In this document: positions 51,893-60,428 of the stretch, one piece after another
How the letters are laid out: each line of letters starts with the position of its first letter
Position numbering within the stretch: the stretch's first letter is position 1
NCBI GenBank assembly: GCA_017480285.1
Contig: JAFVAX010000022.1
Span: 1 to 64,000, forward strand
Source: Paludibacteraceae bacterium
GTDB taxonomy: Bacteria > Bacteroidota > Bacteroidia > Bacteroidales > Paludibacteraceae
DNA length: 64,000 nt
Direction of reading: 5' to 3'
Program-made: the position numbers and the translations under genes
Notes under the pieces: generated by a model
The model's input: only the letters and a program-made list of their open reading frames with translations
Told to the model about the DNA's origin: nothing
Databases searched by the model: none

Positions 51893-52447
51893 TTATTTTC
51901 CGTCAGGTTTGATTTTAATGAATTTTCCGCTGATAGTTGTTTTATAAACAATATCGCGACTTCTTCTGCCTTGTTCAACATTGGTGGATATAACAGGTTC
52001 TATTATCCCATCAGCACCTGCTACCTTTGCGGCATTGATAAGTTTGTAAATAGCCATACGGCGTACAATCCAATGCGGATAGGCCGGTATATACATTATT
52101 TGTTCATCGTAATCATTGCTCAAATAGCCCAAACGGAGAATGCCATTGACCTTAAGAGGAACATATATAGCTTGACCATTTGCATTAGTACTAACAACCC
52201 AGCTAAGACTGAAATCTCCGTTAGGATCTTCTACTTCAATAAGTGCATTGGAAAAATGGGCATATATAGTAGCTTCTGCAGAAACAGTGTTCATAACGAT
52301 ATAATCCTTTCTTTCTAAGTTGAGCTCTTCAAACGATGCCGTTGCTATAGTGTTTATTGCTTGGGGAACAATAGTTGAACGTCGAATTTTACACGAACTC
52401 AATGTCAGTGCTACTGCAAAAATCAAAAGGTAACTAAATTTTTTCAT
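51893..52447 (-). CDS. Small lipoprotein of unknown function in the PEGA module
   Basis: A 184-aa lipoprotein with lipobox TLSSC (C19). The mature part has a conserved-looking core (TVSAEATIYAHFSNALIEVE, HWIVRRMAIYKLINAAKVAGADGI, EPVISTNVEQGRRSRDIVYK). It resembles small Bacteroidota lipoproteins in which an alanine-rich helix is followed by GADG. It is placed between the YajG-like and CsgG-like genes, 15 bp from the former and 80 bp from the latter. Confidence 0.75.
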   Translation of the reverse strand: MKKFSYLLIFAVALTLSSCKIRRSTIVPQAINTIATASFEELNLERKDYIVMNTVSAEATIYAHFSNALIEVEDPNGDFSLSWVVSTNANGQAIYVPLKVNGILRLGYLSNDYDEQIMYIPAYPHWIVRRMAIYKLINAAKVAGADGIIEPVISTNVEQGRRSRDIVYKTTISGKFIKIKPDGK

Positions 52448-52527
52448 AATAAAAACGATTTAAGTTGTTTTGTCCTACTCACTTATGGCTTTTCGGTTAC
52501 TCCGTTTTTTTATATAAGTTTATGTGG

Positions 52528-53412
52528 TTATTCTTCTTGTACGAGTTTGAAAAAGACGCTCAATTCTTTTTCTTCAATAAGTGATGACATAGAAAAGCGT
52601 TTTGTTTGTGTGTAATAGCCTGACTTCTCGCATTTTATCTCTATCTGGACCAGCGAAGCATTTTGGCGGTTTAAGCCTTGAATCTCAATGACATCGGACG
52701 ATTCGTATGGCGTTGTACCTAAGTATTTGGAGTTTTGATTTTTGACGGCATCAGTAGAACTGACTACTCTCCAATATACATCAGCTCCCGCCGGACGCGA
52801 CTGAATATCAATATGCAGTTGTGTTTTGAGTTTTGTGTTTTCAGCGGTCGGTCGTTCATATTGCGGAGTTCTGCCATAATCGGAATTAGTTGATTCTCTG
52901 TCTCTCCTCGCAGGTTGTGGGGTCGGTTGGTCTTTAATCTCTTTGCCGGTCATTTCGGCGGCTAACCATCTGCATACGGGCAAGAGATTAGAAAATTTGC
53001 CGTTTACCAGTTCGCCATACTGCGATGCGGGACTTGCCATCTTGCCTGTCTCTACATCGATAAGATAGGCTTCGATATAAAACTCTGTGCTTGATTTAGT
53101 AATGGTAGTAACACAAATAAAATCAGCTCCGCTCATCTCACCCATACGGTGTATGTCTGCATCCGAGACATTGCCTGAGCGCTGAAAATCTTGCTCTTGC
53201 ATCATCTGGTCAATGTCGGAACGGGTAAAGGCTTCGTAGCCTTCCATCTGTATGATGGCTTTGCGCATTTCACCGCGAATCATGGCTTTCTCCATCGCCG
53301 CAATCGGATCAGAACCCTCGCCGGCACGAGGTTCAAGCAATGCTACTTTTACTTGCGAGAAAGCAGATATAGCAAGGAAAACTGATAAAACAGTAAATGT
53401 AATCTTTTTCAT
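52528..53412 (-). CDS. Exported CsgG-like protein with C-terminal PEGA-like domain
   Basis: A 294-aa protein. The start is placed at the ATG at 53412, giving the signal peptide MKKITFTVLSVFLAISAFSQ. The frame remains open 60 codons further upstream through the structured leader. Residues 20-160 resemble the CsgG/LpoB core (KVALLEPRAGEGSDPIAAME, EGYEAFTRSDIDQMMQEQDF, FICVTTITKSSTEFYIEAYL, DVETGKM). A linker with QPARRDRESTNSDYG follows. A PEGA-like domain then matches the YajG-like neighbour (DIQSRPAGADVYWRVVSS, KELSVFFKLVQEE). There is no lipobox, so classical CsgG lipid anchoring is unlikely. Confidence 0.82.
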   Translation of the reverse strand: MKKITFTVLSVFLAISAFSQVKVALLEPRAGEGSDPIAAMEKAMIRGEMRKAIIQMEGYEAFTRSDIDQMMQEQDFQRSGNVSDADIHRMGEMSGADFICVTTITKSSTEFYIEAYLIDVETGKMASPASQYGELVNGKFSNLLPVCRWLAAEMTGKEIKDQPTPQPARRDRESTNSDYGRTPQYERPTAENTKLKTQLHIDIQSRPAGADVYWRVVSSTDAVKNQNSKYLGTTPYESSDVIEIQGLNRQNASLVQIEIKCEKSGYYTQTKRFSMSSLIEEKELSVFFKLVQEE

Positions 53413-53776
53413 TTTTGACTTATTGTTGAGTTTAGGGCATAAAAAAAGCATAGACCCCATTTGTTGTTTATTTACCAAACGAGGCCTTAGCATACCTAAA
53501 AAGTCAAATAAACAACAATGAAATCTACGCTGATATGAAAACACATTGCCCAGAGGCAATATGATATATTCATATCCCACATAGACGCTCATTGATGCTT
53601 TGTTTTGGACTTTTTTTTTGAAAAGTTGCTAAGTTTTCGTTTGGTCAAAATCAAAGCGCAAAAAACGCTATTTCAGTATTTTATGTTCATCGTTTTTCAG
53701 CGACACTTCGCTACAACGATGTTTTTGTTTAATCCCTCCGCCCTTTGCGCAAAAATGCACAATAGCGTAGAATTCG
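53413..53776 (-). ncRNA. Long structured 5' leader of the CsgG-like gene (candidate cis-regulatory RNA)
   Basis: Between the promoter at 53780-53811 and the ATG at 53412, the minus strand can form several hairpins. They are: a three-tier stem at 53524-53585 (TCTA/TAGA, GATATGAA/TTCATATC and ATTGCC/GGCAAT with a 4-nt loop); a perfect 13-bp stem TTGTTGTTTATTT/AAATAAACAACAA at 53461-53518 enclosing a smaller hairpin; CATCGT/ACGATG with inner AGCG/CGCT at 53691-53721; and an AGCG/CGCT hairpin near 53654-53670. The segment 53592-53413 is also an open frame joined to the downstream gene. I cannot assign it to a known RNA family. Confidence 0.5.
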
Positions 53777-53779
53777 CTA

Positions 53780-53811
53780 CAAATATACAATATTTATCCT
53801 TAATCTGCAAA
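53780..53811 (-). promoter_or_regulatory. Promoter for the structured leader and CsgG-like gene
   Basis: On the minus strand, TTTG (53811-53808), a 20-bp spacer and TATATTTG (53787-53780). Transcription would start near 53776, about 360 nt before the ATG. Confidence 0.7.
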
Positions 53812-53856
53812 TTTTTGTTAATTTTTCATATCCCGTCCCCTGACACACATTTCTTA

Positions 53857-53891
53857 TTTTGAATCTTTTGAATTTTTGAATCTTTGAATAA
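53857..53891. repeat. TTTGAATTTTTGAAT direct repeats
   Basis: TTTGAATCTTTTGAATTTTTGAATCTTTGAAT-type sequence, the third site of this short repeat in the window. Confidence 0.55.
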
Positions 53892-53903
53892 AGGTTAACG
53901 GAG

Positions 53904-54941
53904 TTAACTTATTGTCATTTCTCCGCAGAGGTTGGTCTGAAGCAAGCGTTTGATAGTGTCGTTGTCATTACCATGCTCACCCATAAGATACATCATCTTC
54001 GTTACAAGCGCTTCAGTGGTTATATCATATCCGCTTAACACACCTGCCTGCAACAACGGCAAACTTGTCTCATACCTGCCCATCTCGACAGCACCCTGTG
54101 CACATTGTGTGCGATTAACGATGATAATACCCTTGCTAATCGCTTCTTTTAGTGCATCTACAAACCATTGTGCCGTCGGAGCATTACCCGTACCGTAACT
54201 CTCAAGTACTACACCGCGAAGACCTGCAATACCAAGTATGGCTCGCACTGTCTCAGGTGAGATGCCCGGGAACAGTTTGAGTATCGCCACATGCTCGTCA
54301 ATACGCGTACGCAGACGCATAGGGCTTGACCAATCAGGGTAATGAACACGATGCGGGTAGTAGGTTATATGAACACCCGCCTGTGCCAGAGGAGAAAAAT
54401 TGAACGAACGAAAAGCATCGAACTGCTCGGCATTGCGTTTCGTCGTTCGGTTACCGCGATACAGTGTGTTCTCAAAAAAAATACACACCTCAGGCACTAT
54501 GGCTTTGCCTTCAGCATCCTCGGCGGCGGCTATCTCAAGGGCAGTCAGAATGTTCTCGCGAGCGTCTGTGCGGCGTACGCCAAGAGGCAACTGCGAACCC
54601 GTGAAGATAACAGGCTTCTGTAGGTTCTCAAGCATGAAACTGAGAGCCGATGCAGAGTATGCCATCGTGTCAGTGCCGTGAAGCAGAACAAAACCATCGT
54701 ACTTTTCGTACTCTTTGTAAATGACATTAGCCATTCTGCTCCAAGCCGACGGACTTACATTGGCTGAGTCGATAAGTGGCTGAAATGCAACAACGGTGGC
54801 AGTAGTGGCAGTGTCCGACAACTCAGGCAAAATATGCTCAAAATCGTGCATCGATGCCGGACGAAGTGCACCACTCAGTTTGTCGCATACCATACCTATG
54901 GTGCCACCTGTACAGATAACGAGAATGTTTTTACAATTCAC
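53904..54941 (-). CDS. ansA: L-asparaginase, type I-like
   Basis: Hydrolyses asparagine to aspartate and ammonia. The 345-aa sequence has the N-terminal catalytic TGGTIGM (T11-T14), the second catalytic segment VLLHGTDTMAYSAS near 88 and FTGSQLPLGVRRTDA. No signal peptide is present, so it is cytoplasmic. There is no ATG at the start. GTG at 54941 (MNCKNILVICTGG) is used, and it lies in an AATTGTGAATTGT repeat. It has its own promoter, divergent from the nucleoside kinase. Confidence 0.94.
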   Translation of the reverse strand: MNCKNILVICTGGTIGMVCDKLSGALRPASMHDFEHILPELSDTATTATVVAFQPLIDSANVSPSAWSRMANVIYKEYEKYDGFVLLHGTDTMAYSASALSFMLENLQKPVIFTGSQLPLGVRRTDARENILTALEIAAAEDAEGKAIVPEVCIFFENTLYRGNRTTKRNAEQFDAFRSFNFSPLAQAGVHITYYPHRVHYPDWSSPMRLRTRIDEHVAILKLFPGISPETVRAILGIAGLRGVVLESYGTGNAPTAQWFVDALKEAISKGIIIVNRTQCAQGAVEMGRYETSLPLLQAGVLSGYDITTEALVTKMMYLMGEHGNDNDTIKRLLQTNLCGEMTIS

Positions 54942-54966
54942 AATTTACAATTTACAATTCACAATG
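54930..54966. repeat. AATTGTGAATTGT tandem repeat overlapping the asparaginase start
   Basis: On the minus strand, four AATTGT-type units (AATTGTGAATTGTAAATTG and similar) run from 54964 to 54932 and include the GTG start codon. Confidence 0.7.
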
Positions 54967-54998
54967 CAAAGTTACATAATTTTATCAAAAAATGCAAA
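54967..54998 (-). promoter_or_regulatory. Promoter for asparaginase
   Basis: On the minus strand, TTTG (54998-54995), a 20-bp spacer and TAACTTTG (54974-54967), 26 bases before the GTG. Confidence 0.7.
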
Positions 54999-55033
54999 TT
55001 ATCAATCGTAAATCGTAATTTGTGTATTGAAAT

Positions 55034-55065
55034 GTTGCAAATATGCTTTTTTTTTCGTATCTTTG
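55034..55065 (+). promoter_or_regulatory. Promoter for the nucleoside kinase
   Basis: GTTG (55034-55037), a 20-bp spacer and TATCTTTG (55058-55065). The ATG is 26 bases past the box. Confidence 0.7.
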
Positions 55066-55090
55066 TAGGCATACTAAATTCTTTTTATCT

Positions 55091-56752
55091 ATGCCCAATA
55101 CTGTACAAATCTATTGTAAGAACACCAAACAGTTTCACGATGTTCCTCGTGGCAGTTCGCTTCTTGAAATCTACCAAATGCTTAACATTACTTTGCCTTA
55201 CCGCGTTGTAGCGGCGCATGTTAATTATAAGGTGGAAAATCTGAATTACTATTTGTATGGTCCGAAAGATGTGGAGTTTATTGACGCAAGTGTGTCAGAT
55301 GGGATGTGTGTGTATGTTCGGACTTTATGTATGACCCTTTGCTGTGCGGTAAACGAACTTTACCCGGGCGCAACACTTCGTATCGAACACCCTATCTCAC
55401 TCGGTTACTACTGCACACTCAAACTCCCTGACGGAACAGGTATGAAAAAAGAGATGGTCGGCGAAATCAAACAACGGATGAAAGAAATCATCGAACAAGA
55501 CCGTACCATCGTATGCCATGAGAAACGCACAAAAGATGTGATGCAACTATTCCGAAATCATTCCGACGGTGAATCGAACCTGTTTGAGACCTTCGGAGAT
55601 CCATATTCCAAATACTACAGCATTGGCGATTATATCGACTATTATAATGGCGTACTCATGCCATCAACAGGCTATCTGTCGCTGTTCGACCTTGTTGAGT
55701 ACCACGACGGCATACTTCTGCGTATCCCTAATCGCAAGCAACCTACAATACTCGAACAGATGCCACCGCAAGAAAAGATGTTCAGTACCTTCGAAGAGTT
55801 TGTTAAGTGGAACCGCCTGATGCACATAAGTAATGTCTCGGACTTTAATATTGCTTGCCAGAACCAGAAAACGGTCGATATGATAAAACTGAGCGAGGCA
55901 CTGCACGAGAAGAAGATTGCAGGTATCGCCGACACTATCGCTGCACGCAAACCTAAGTTCGTACTTATATCAGGACCTTCATCGTCTGGCAAAACAACCT
56001 TTTCAAAACGACTTAACATACAACTGCGCGTCAACGGACTCACACCCGTCGTCATCAGTATGGACAACTATTTCGTCAACCGAGAACTCACACCTAAAGA
56101 CGAGAATGGGGATTACGACTTCGAAGACATACACGCTCTTGATCTTGACCTGTTCGGACAACACCTCAAAGCATTACTCAACGGAGAAGAAGTGGATATG
56201 CCTACCTACCGCTTCGAAGACGGCAAACGATACTATGAAGGCGACAAACTGAAAATCGAACCCGACAACATTGTTATCGTGGAAGGTATCCACGCGCTTA
56301 ACCCGATACTTATGCCCGACATACCGCAAGAGTATATCTTCCGCATATATGTATCCGCTCTCACAACAGTCAACCTTGACAACCACAACTGGATACCTAC
56401 TACCGACATCCGACTTTTGAGACGCATTGTGCGCGACTATCGTTATCGTAACTATTCAGCCAAAGAGACAATAGCCCGTTGTCCGAGTGTCAGACGAGGC
56501 GAGGAGAAATGGATATACCCATATCAGGAAAATGCAGATGTGATGTTTAACTCTGCCCTTATCTTCGAACTTGCTGTCTTGAAACGACACGCAGAGCCGA
56601 TACTCTCTGAAGTGCCCAAGTATTGCGATGAATATACCGAAGCACACCGACTCTTGAAGTTCCTTCGTTTCTTTGTCAGCGTACCTGAGAAAGAGATACC
56701 GCCTACATCGCTACTTCGTGAATTCGTTGGTGGCAGCTCGTTTCACTACTAA
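55091..56752 (+). CDS. TGS-domain nucleoside kinase (uridine kinase-like)
   Basis: A 553-aa protein. The N-terminus (MPNTVQIYCKNTKQFHDVPRG) is a TGS-like ubiquitin fold, followed by a threonyl-tRNA-synthetase-second-domain-like region. From about 285 there is a phosphoribulokinase/uridine kinase domain with Walker A ISGPSSSGKTTFSKRL near 292, VVISMDNYFVNRELTP and IVIVEGIHALNP. The frame extends 16 codons upstream but overlaps the promoter, so the ATG at 55091 is used. Salvage phosphorylation of uridine or cytidine is inferred; these fused proteins are common in Bacteroidota but rarely tested. Confidence 0.9.
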   Translation: MPNTVQIYCKNTKQFHDVPRGSSLLEIYQMLNITLPYRVVAAHVNYKVENLNYYLYGPKDVEFIDASVSDGMCVYVRTLCMTLCCAVNELYPGATLRIEHPISLGYYCTLKLPDGTGMKKEMVGEIKQRMKEIIEQDRTIVCHEKRTKDVMQLFRNHSDGESNLFETFGDPYSKYYSIGDYIDYYNGVLMPSTGYLSLFDLVEYHDGILLRIPNRKQPTILEQMPPQEKMFSTFEEFVKWNRLMHISNVSDFNIACQNQKTVDMIKLSEALHEKKIAGIADTIAARKPKFVLISGPSSSGKTTFSKRLNIQLRVNGLTPVVISMDNYFVNRELTPKDENGDYDFEDIHALDLDLFGQHLKALLNGEEVDMPTYRFEDGKRYYEGDKLKIEPDNIVIVEGIHALNPILMPDIPQEYIFRIYVSALTTVNLDNHNWIPTTDIRLLRRIVRDYRYRNYSAKETIARCPSVRRGEEKWIYPYQENADVMFNSALIFELAVLKRHAEPILSEVPKYCDEYTEAHRLLKFLRFFVSVPEKEIPPTSLLREFVGGSSFHY

Positions 56753-56765
56753 TGTGAAAGGTGAA

Positions 56766-56945
56766 AATCCTCACCCTGACGAAGGTCATGGTTTGAATCC
56801 TCACCCTGACGAAGGTCATGGTTTGAATCCTCATTCTGACGAAGGTCATGGTTTGAATCCTCACCCTGACGCAGGTCATGGTTTGAATCCTCACCCTGAC
56901 GCAGGTCAGGGTCTGAATCCTCACCCTGACGCAGGTCAGGGTCTG
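56766..56945 (+). repeat. Six tandem copies of a 30-bp palindrome-containing repeat
   Basis: Units start at 56766, 56796, 56826, 56856, 56886 and 56916. Each is AATCCTCACCCTGACGAAGG followed by TCATGGTTTG, with small changes. Units 1 and 2 are identical, and units 5 and 6 are identical (GCAGG, CAGGGTCTG). Each contains a hairpin such as CCTGAC-GAAG-GTCAGG. The array is open in one frame as a 10-residue repeat (NPHPDEGHGL) starting just after the kinase stop. It belongs to the same family as the elements at 19605, 20004 and 24123. Confidence 0.9.
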
Positions 56946-56994
56946 AAGGAGGAAATAATAAGGAAAGAAATAATACTAATTCTGATATTTTATC

Positions 56995-57429
56995 ATGAGA
57001 CAGACATTAACGATATTATCAGTACTGACTATTTGTGTGGCTTTTGTCTTTGCCGATGACATTTTTACAGAAATGTCAGAACGCGTTGAGGTAAAGCAAG
57101 ACTCACTCATAAGCGAACTTCTTAAAGATAAAAGTCTGGGTATTACCCGAAAAGAAGTGTTCCGGCAAGGTTGGCGCGTGCAGGTCTATTCTAACAATAA
57201 TGGTACTGTGGCCCGCCAAGAGGCTGACACTATGAAACTTCAGATGGAAGAGGCGTTCTCACCACTGCCTGTGTATGGAATCTACGATGCACCTTTTTGG
57301 AAAGTCCGTATAGGCAATTTCTTGACAGAAGACGAGGCTAAAACTTTTCGCGACTCGCTACTTGTGCGCTTTCCCGTCTTACAACCCGAAACATATATTG
57401 TTAGAGACCAAATAGTAATTATACAATGA
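56995..57429 (+). CDS. SPOR-like exported protein
   Basis: A 144-aa protein with a signal sequence ([20 protein letters not shown]). The last 80 residues have the SPOR fold pattern ([58 protein letters not shown]). SPOR domains bind denuded peptidoglycan at division sites, so a septal or wall role is inferred. The start lies 50 bp beyond the tandem repeat. The stop overlaps folE by 4 bp (ATGA). Confidence 0.8.
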   Translation: MRQTLTILSVLTICVAFVFADDIFTEMSERVEVKQDSLISELLKDKSLGITRKEVFRQGWRVQVYSNNNGTVARQEADTMKLQMEEAFSPLPVYGIYDAPFWKVRIGNFLTEDEAKTFRDSLLVRFPVLQPETYIVRDQIVIIQ

Positions 57430-58001
57430 ACGACCTTCAAGCCTTTGTGCCGGACAACGAACTGACACAAAAATTGGCAGAACATATACGACAGATAGAA
57501 CAACTTATCGGCGAAGACCCTGAGAGACAGGGACTTCAGCGTACACCTGCTCGTGTGGGCGAAGCATGGCAGTTTCTTACTAAGGGCTACAAGGAAAACC
57601 CCGTAGAAATACTTCGCAGTGCTTTGTTTGATAGCGATTATACCGACCCTGTCGTGGTTAAAGACATTGAGTTCTACTCGCTCTGCGAACACCATCTGCT
57701 CCCCTTCTTCGGGAAGGTGGATATCGCATACATACCTAATGGAAAGATAACAGGCTTGAGCAAACTTGCTCGCGTGGTTAATGTCTTTGCCCGCCGTTTG
57801 CAAGTGCAGGAAAACCTTACTCACCGGATTTGCGAGTGTATCAGTGAGGCTTTGCAGGCAAAGGGTGTGATGGTAAGAGTGGAAGCCCGACATCTATGTA
57901 TGCAGATGCGAGGAGTGGAAAAGCAAAATTCCTCAACCGTTACTATTGCTACTGCGGGTGAGTTCTCTCAAAATACGGAATTGCGGAAATTGTTATGTTA
58001 G
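57426..58001 (+). CDS. folE: GTP cyclohydrolase I
   Basis: First step of folate/tetrahydrobiopterin synthesis. The 191-aa sequence has the zinc-site segment [13 protein letters not shown] near 86, [20 protein letters not shown], and the later zinc Cys and His in [20 protein letters not shown]. It overlaps the SPOR-like gene by 4 bp and the next gene by 7 bp, indicating tight coupling. Confidence 0.97.
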   Translation: MNDLQAFVPDNELTQKLAEHIRQIEQLIGEDPERQGLQRTPARVGEAWQFLTKGYKENPVEILRSALFDSDYTDPVVVKDIEFYSLCEHHLLPFFGKVDIAYIPNGKITGLSKLARVVNVFARRLQVQENLTHRICECISEALQAKGVMVRVEARHLCMQMRGVEKQNSSTVTIATAGEFSQNTELRKLLC

Positions 58002-59530
58002 TCAAGTCATATAGTGCTGCCGTACAAGGCATTGATGCCGTTGTCATTACTATTGAAGTTCATATCCATCAGGGTGTGGGCTTCACTCTTGTCGGACTGC
58101 CTGACAATGCCGTTAAAGAAAGTTATGAGCGTATCAATTCTGCCTTGCAGGTCAATGGCTTGCGCCTGTCCGGAAAACAGCGAGTGGTTAATATGTCGCC
58201 TGCCGACATTAAAAAAGAAGGTTCTGCTTTCGACTTGCCACTTGCCATAGGTATGCTCGCTGCCGACGAACAGATAATAAGTCGACATTTAGAGGAGTTT
58301 ATCATAATGGGTGAGTTGTCGCTTGACGGTTCGCTCAGACCTGTCAAAGGTGTTTTGCCAATAGCACTGAAAGCAAAGACGGAAGGTTTTCGCGGTGTCA
58401 TCATCCCGGCGGACAATGTGCGCGAAGCGGCAGTGGTTGACGGAATAGAAGTGTATGGACTTGAGACCTTGCTTGATGTAGTGCGTTTCTTGAATGACCA
58501 ACAGCAGTTCGAGCCAATGCACTTGGAGATGTCGTCGATAATGCAACAGCAGTATTCCAATATACCCGACTTCTCAGATGTTAAAGGTCAGGAAAATGTC
58601 AAACGCGCACTCGAGGTGGCTGCCGCAGGCGGACATAACCTGCTGATGGTAGGTCCTCCGGGTGCAGGGAAAAGTATGATGGCAAAACGCCTCCCCGGTA
58701 TCCTTCCGCCACTCACACTACAAGAAGCACTTGAAACGACTAAGATTCACTCCGTTGCAGGTATATTGGAAAAAGGCAAAGCACTTATCGTTGAGCGTCC
58801 TTTCCGTAGTCCGCATCATACGGTAAGCGATGTGGCACTTGTCGGGGGTGGGGCAAACCCTATGCCTGGGGAGATATCGCTTGCCCACAACGGTGTGCTC
58901 TTCCTTGACGAACTGCCTGAATATAAACGCACTGTCTTAGAAGTTATGCGACAACCGCTTGAAGACCGGAAAATATGTATAGCGAGGGTCAAACAGACTG
59001 TCGAGTATCCCGCCGGTTTTATGCTTGTGGCAGCAATGAACCCTTGTCCGTGCGGACATTACAACGACCCGACCAAACCCTGCACTTGTTCCCCGGGGGC
59101 TGTGCATCGCTACCTGAGTCGTATCTCAGGACCACTGCTTGACCGTATCGACATACAAGTCGAGATAGTGCCTGTTCCGTTTCTGAAACTGTCTGACAAC
59201 ACTCCAAGCGAAAGCAGTAGCGTCATTCGTGAGCGGGTTATTAAAGCAAGAGAGATACAGACAGAACGATTCAAAGACTCTAACGGCATACATTGCAATG
59301 CACAAATGTCAAGTCGCCAACTTCGCACTTTCTGCAAAGTGTCAGAGCAGTCCTTGCAACTGCTTAATATGGCAATGCAAAGGTTCGGACTGTCTGCGCG
59401 CGCTTACGACAGAATACTCAAAGTAAGTCGTACCATAGCCGACCTTGAAGGCTCTCAAGACATTCAGCCACAGCATATTCGTGAAGCAATAAGTTACAGA
59501 AACCTCGACCGAGACAGTTGGGGAGAATAG
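57995..59530 (+). CDS. YifB/ComM-family Mg-chelatase-like AAA+ ATPase
   Basis: A 511-aa protein. The N-terminal ChlI domain contains [20 protein letters not shown] and [24 protein letters not shown] sequence. The AAA+ core has Walker [15 protein letters not shown] near 219 and Walker [17 protein letters not shown] zinc-like region is [16 protein letters not shown], and the C-terminal helical lid is [17 protein letters not shown]. In Gram-negatives ComM promotes branch migration during natural transformation; that role is not established here. The last gene of the SPOR-folE run. Confidence 0.95.
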   Translation: MLVKSYSAAVQGIDAVVITIEVHIHQGVGFTLVGLPDNAVKESYERINSALQVNGLRLSGKQRVVNMSPADIKKEGSAFDLPLAIGMLAADEQIISRHLEEFIIMGELSLDGSLRPVKGVLPIALKAKTEGFRGVIIPADNVREAAVVDGIEVYGLETLLDVVRFLNDQQQFEPMHLEMSSIMQQQYSNIPDFSDVKGQENVKRALEVAAAGGHNLLMVGPPGAGKSMMAKRLPGILPPLTLQEALETTKIHSVAGILEKGKALIVERPFRSPHHTVSDVALVGGGANPMPGEISLAHNGVLFLDELPEYKRTVLEVMRQPLEDRKICIARVKQTVEYPAGFMLVAAMNPCPCGHYNDPTKPCTCSPGAVHRYLSRISGPLLDRIDIQVEIVPVPFLKLSDNTPSESSSVIRERVIKAREIQTERFKDSNGIHCNAQMSSRQLRTFCKVSEQSLQLLNMAMQRFGLSARAYDRILKVSRTIADLEGSQDIQPQHIREAISYRNLDRDSWGE

Positions 59531-59532
59531 AT

Positions 59533-59650
59533 ATTTAGTTAATAGTTAATAATTAATATTGCGTTGCGCTCGAACGCTGTTTAAGGATTACTTTCCATTT
59601 GCGTTAAATATCAATGCAATATTAATTATTAATTCTTTAAATATTAACTA
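59533..59650. repeat. Inverted AT-rich repeat between converging genes
   Basis: AGTTAATAATTAATATTG (59544 region) pairs with CAATATTAATTATTAATTC (59614 region), enclosing GCGTTGCGCTCGAACGC. It shares that core with 19500-19553. It could act as a bidirectional terminator, but it lacks GC pairs in the stem. Confidence 0.55.
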
Positions 59651-60428
59651 TTTTTACCAATCGATGCGACAACTGTCCGCTTTCTGTGTTTATGATACCG
59701 TCAGAGTTGAGTTTCTCAATTTTAACTCTTCCTGAGCAGTGGACAACGGTCTGCTTGTCGATGAGTATTCCTACATGATTGATTTTGTCCTTCAAGTGAT
59801 GATCGAAAAAAGCAAGATCACCACTTCGGCTTTCTGACAATGAAGGAATAGTTGTTCCTTGTTCGGCCTGCTCACTTGCATTGCGTTTCAAGCGTTTACC
59901 AAACAGACTCATCAGCACTTGTGTGAAACCGGAACAATCCATTCCGAAAGCATTTTTCCCACCCCAAAGATAAGGTATGTTAAGGTAGTATCTAACAGCC
60001 TGAAGTAGGTGCTCTTGTGTCAGTTCTTGTTCGGTTGCCACCATCTGCGGGTCAATAAAGAATGTAGCCTCCAAGACACTGAACTTGCCGTTTTTGTAGT
60101 TAGGAAGTACTGTCCCGCCCGTCAGTGGCAGTGTTTGCTGATTAGCCTCGGAAACAGCAAGTGCCATAGGCATACAAACACGATGAGTCCTTGTCGATTT
60201 GATAAATTCGGCAAAAGCCTGTTGCTTTGCCTCGTTGTCAATCAGTGAAATCATCTTGCGGTCAACCCAACCTTCCTGTCCGTCGTAGTCGTTGCGGATA
60301 CGAAGCCAACGCTCTTCTGCTTGCAGAACCTCTAAGGTTTCTGCAAACAGAAGTTGTGTTGTTTGTTCTGCCTGTTCTTTTGCTTCGCTTCTGACAGGCA
60401 CTATGCTATGAAGTACTATGCCGTACAT
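59637..60428 (-). CDS. NlpC/P60 family peptidase with SH3-like domain (YkfC-like)
   Basis: A 263-aa putative gamma-D-glutamyl-diamino acid endopeptidase. An N-terminal bacterial SH3-like part contains VLQAEERWLRIRNDYDGQEGW. The NlpC/P60 catalytic half has Cys in GMDCSGFTQV near 163, His in NHVGILIDK near 218 and the third polar residue in VVHCSGRV. There is no signal peptide, so a cytoplasmic role in recycling cell-wall peptides is inferred. Its ATG overlaps the M13 peptidase stop by one base (TAATG). Confidence 0.9.
   Translation of the reverse strand: MYGIVLHSIVPVRSEAKEQAEQTTQLLFAETLEVLQAEERWLRIRNDYDGQEGWVDRKMISLIDNEAKQQAFAEFIKSTRTHRVCMPMALAVSEANQQTLPLTGGTVLPNYKNGKFSVLEATFFIDPQMVATEQELTQEHLLQAVRYYLNIPYLWGGKNAFGMDCSGFTQVLMSLFGKRLKRNASEQAEQGTTIPSLSESRSGDLAFFDHHLKDKINHVGILIDKQTVVHCSGRVKIEKLNSDGIINTESGQLSHRLVKIVNI

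Noticed and set aside
53605..53862. 85-aa plus-strand ORF in the structured leader region
   Set aside because: Low-complexity Phe/Leu/Ser composition, no promoter on that strand, and it lies across hairpins of the opposite-strand leader.
56766..56945. CRISPR-like array
   Set aside because: The 30-bp units are directly adjacent with no spacers, and no cas genes are nearby. It is a tandem repeat.
56673..57059. ORF across the 30-bp repeat (NPHPDEGHGL repeats)
   Set aside because: It begins inside the kinase gene in another frame and runs into the SPOR-like gene. It is open because the unit is 30 bp, and there is no separate start signal.
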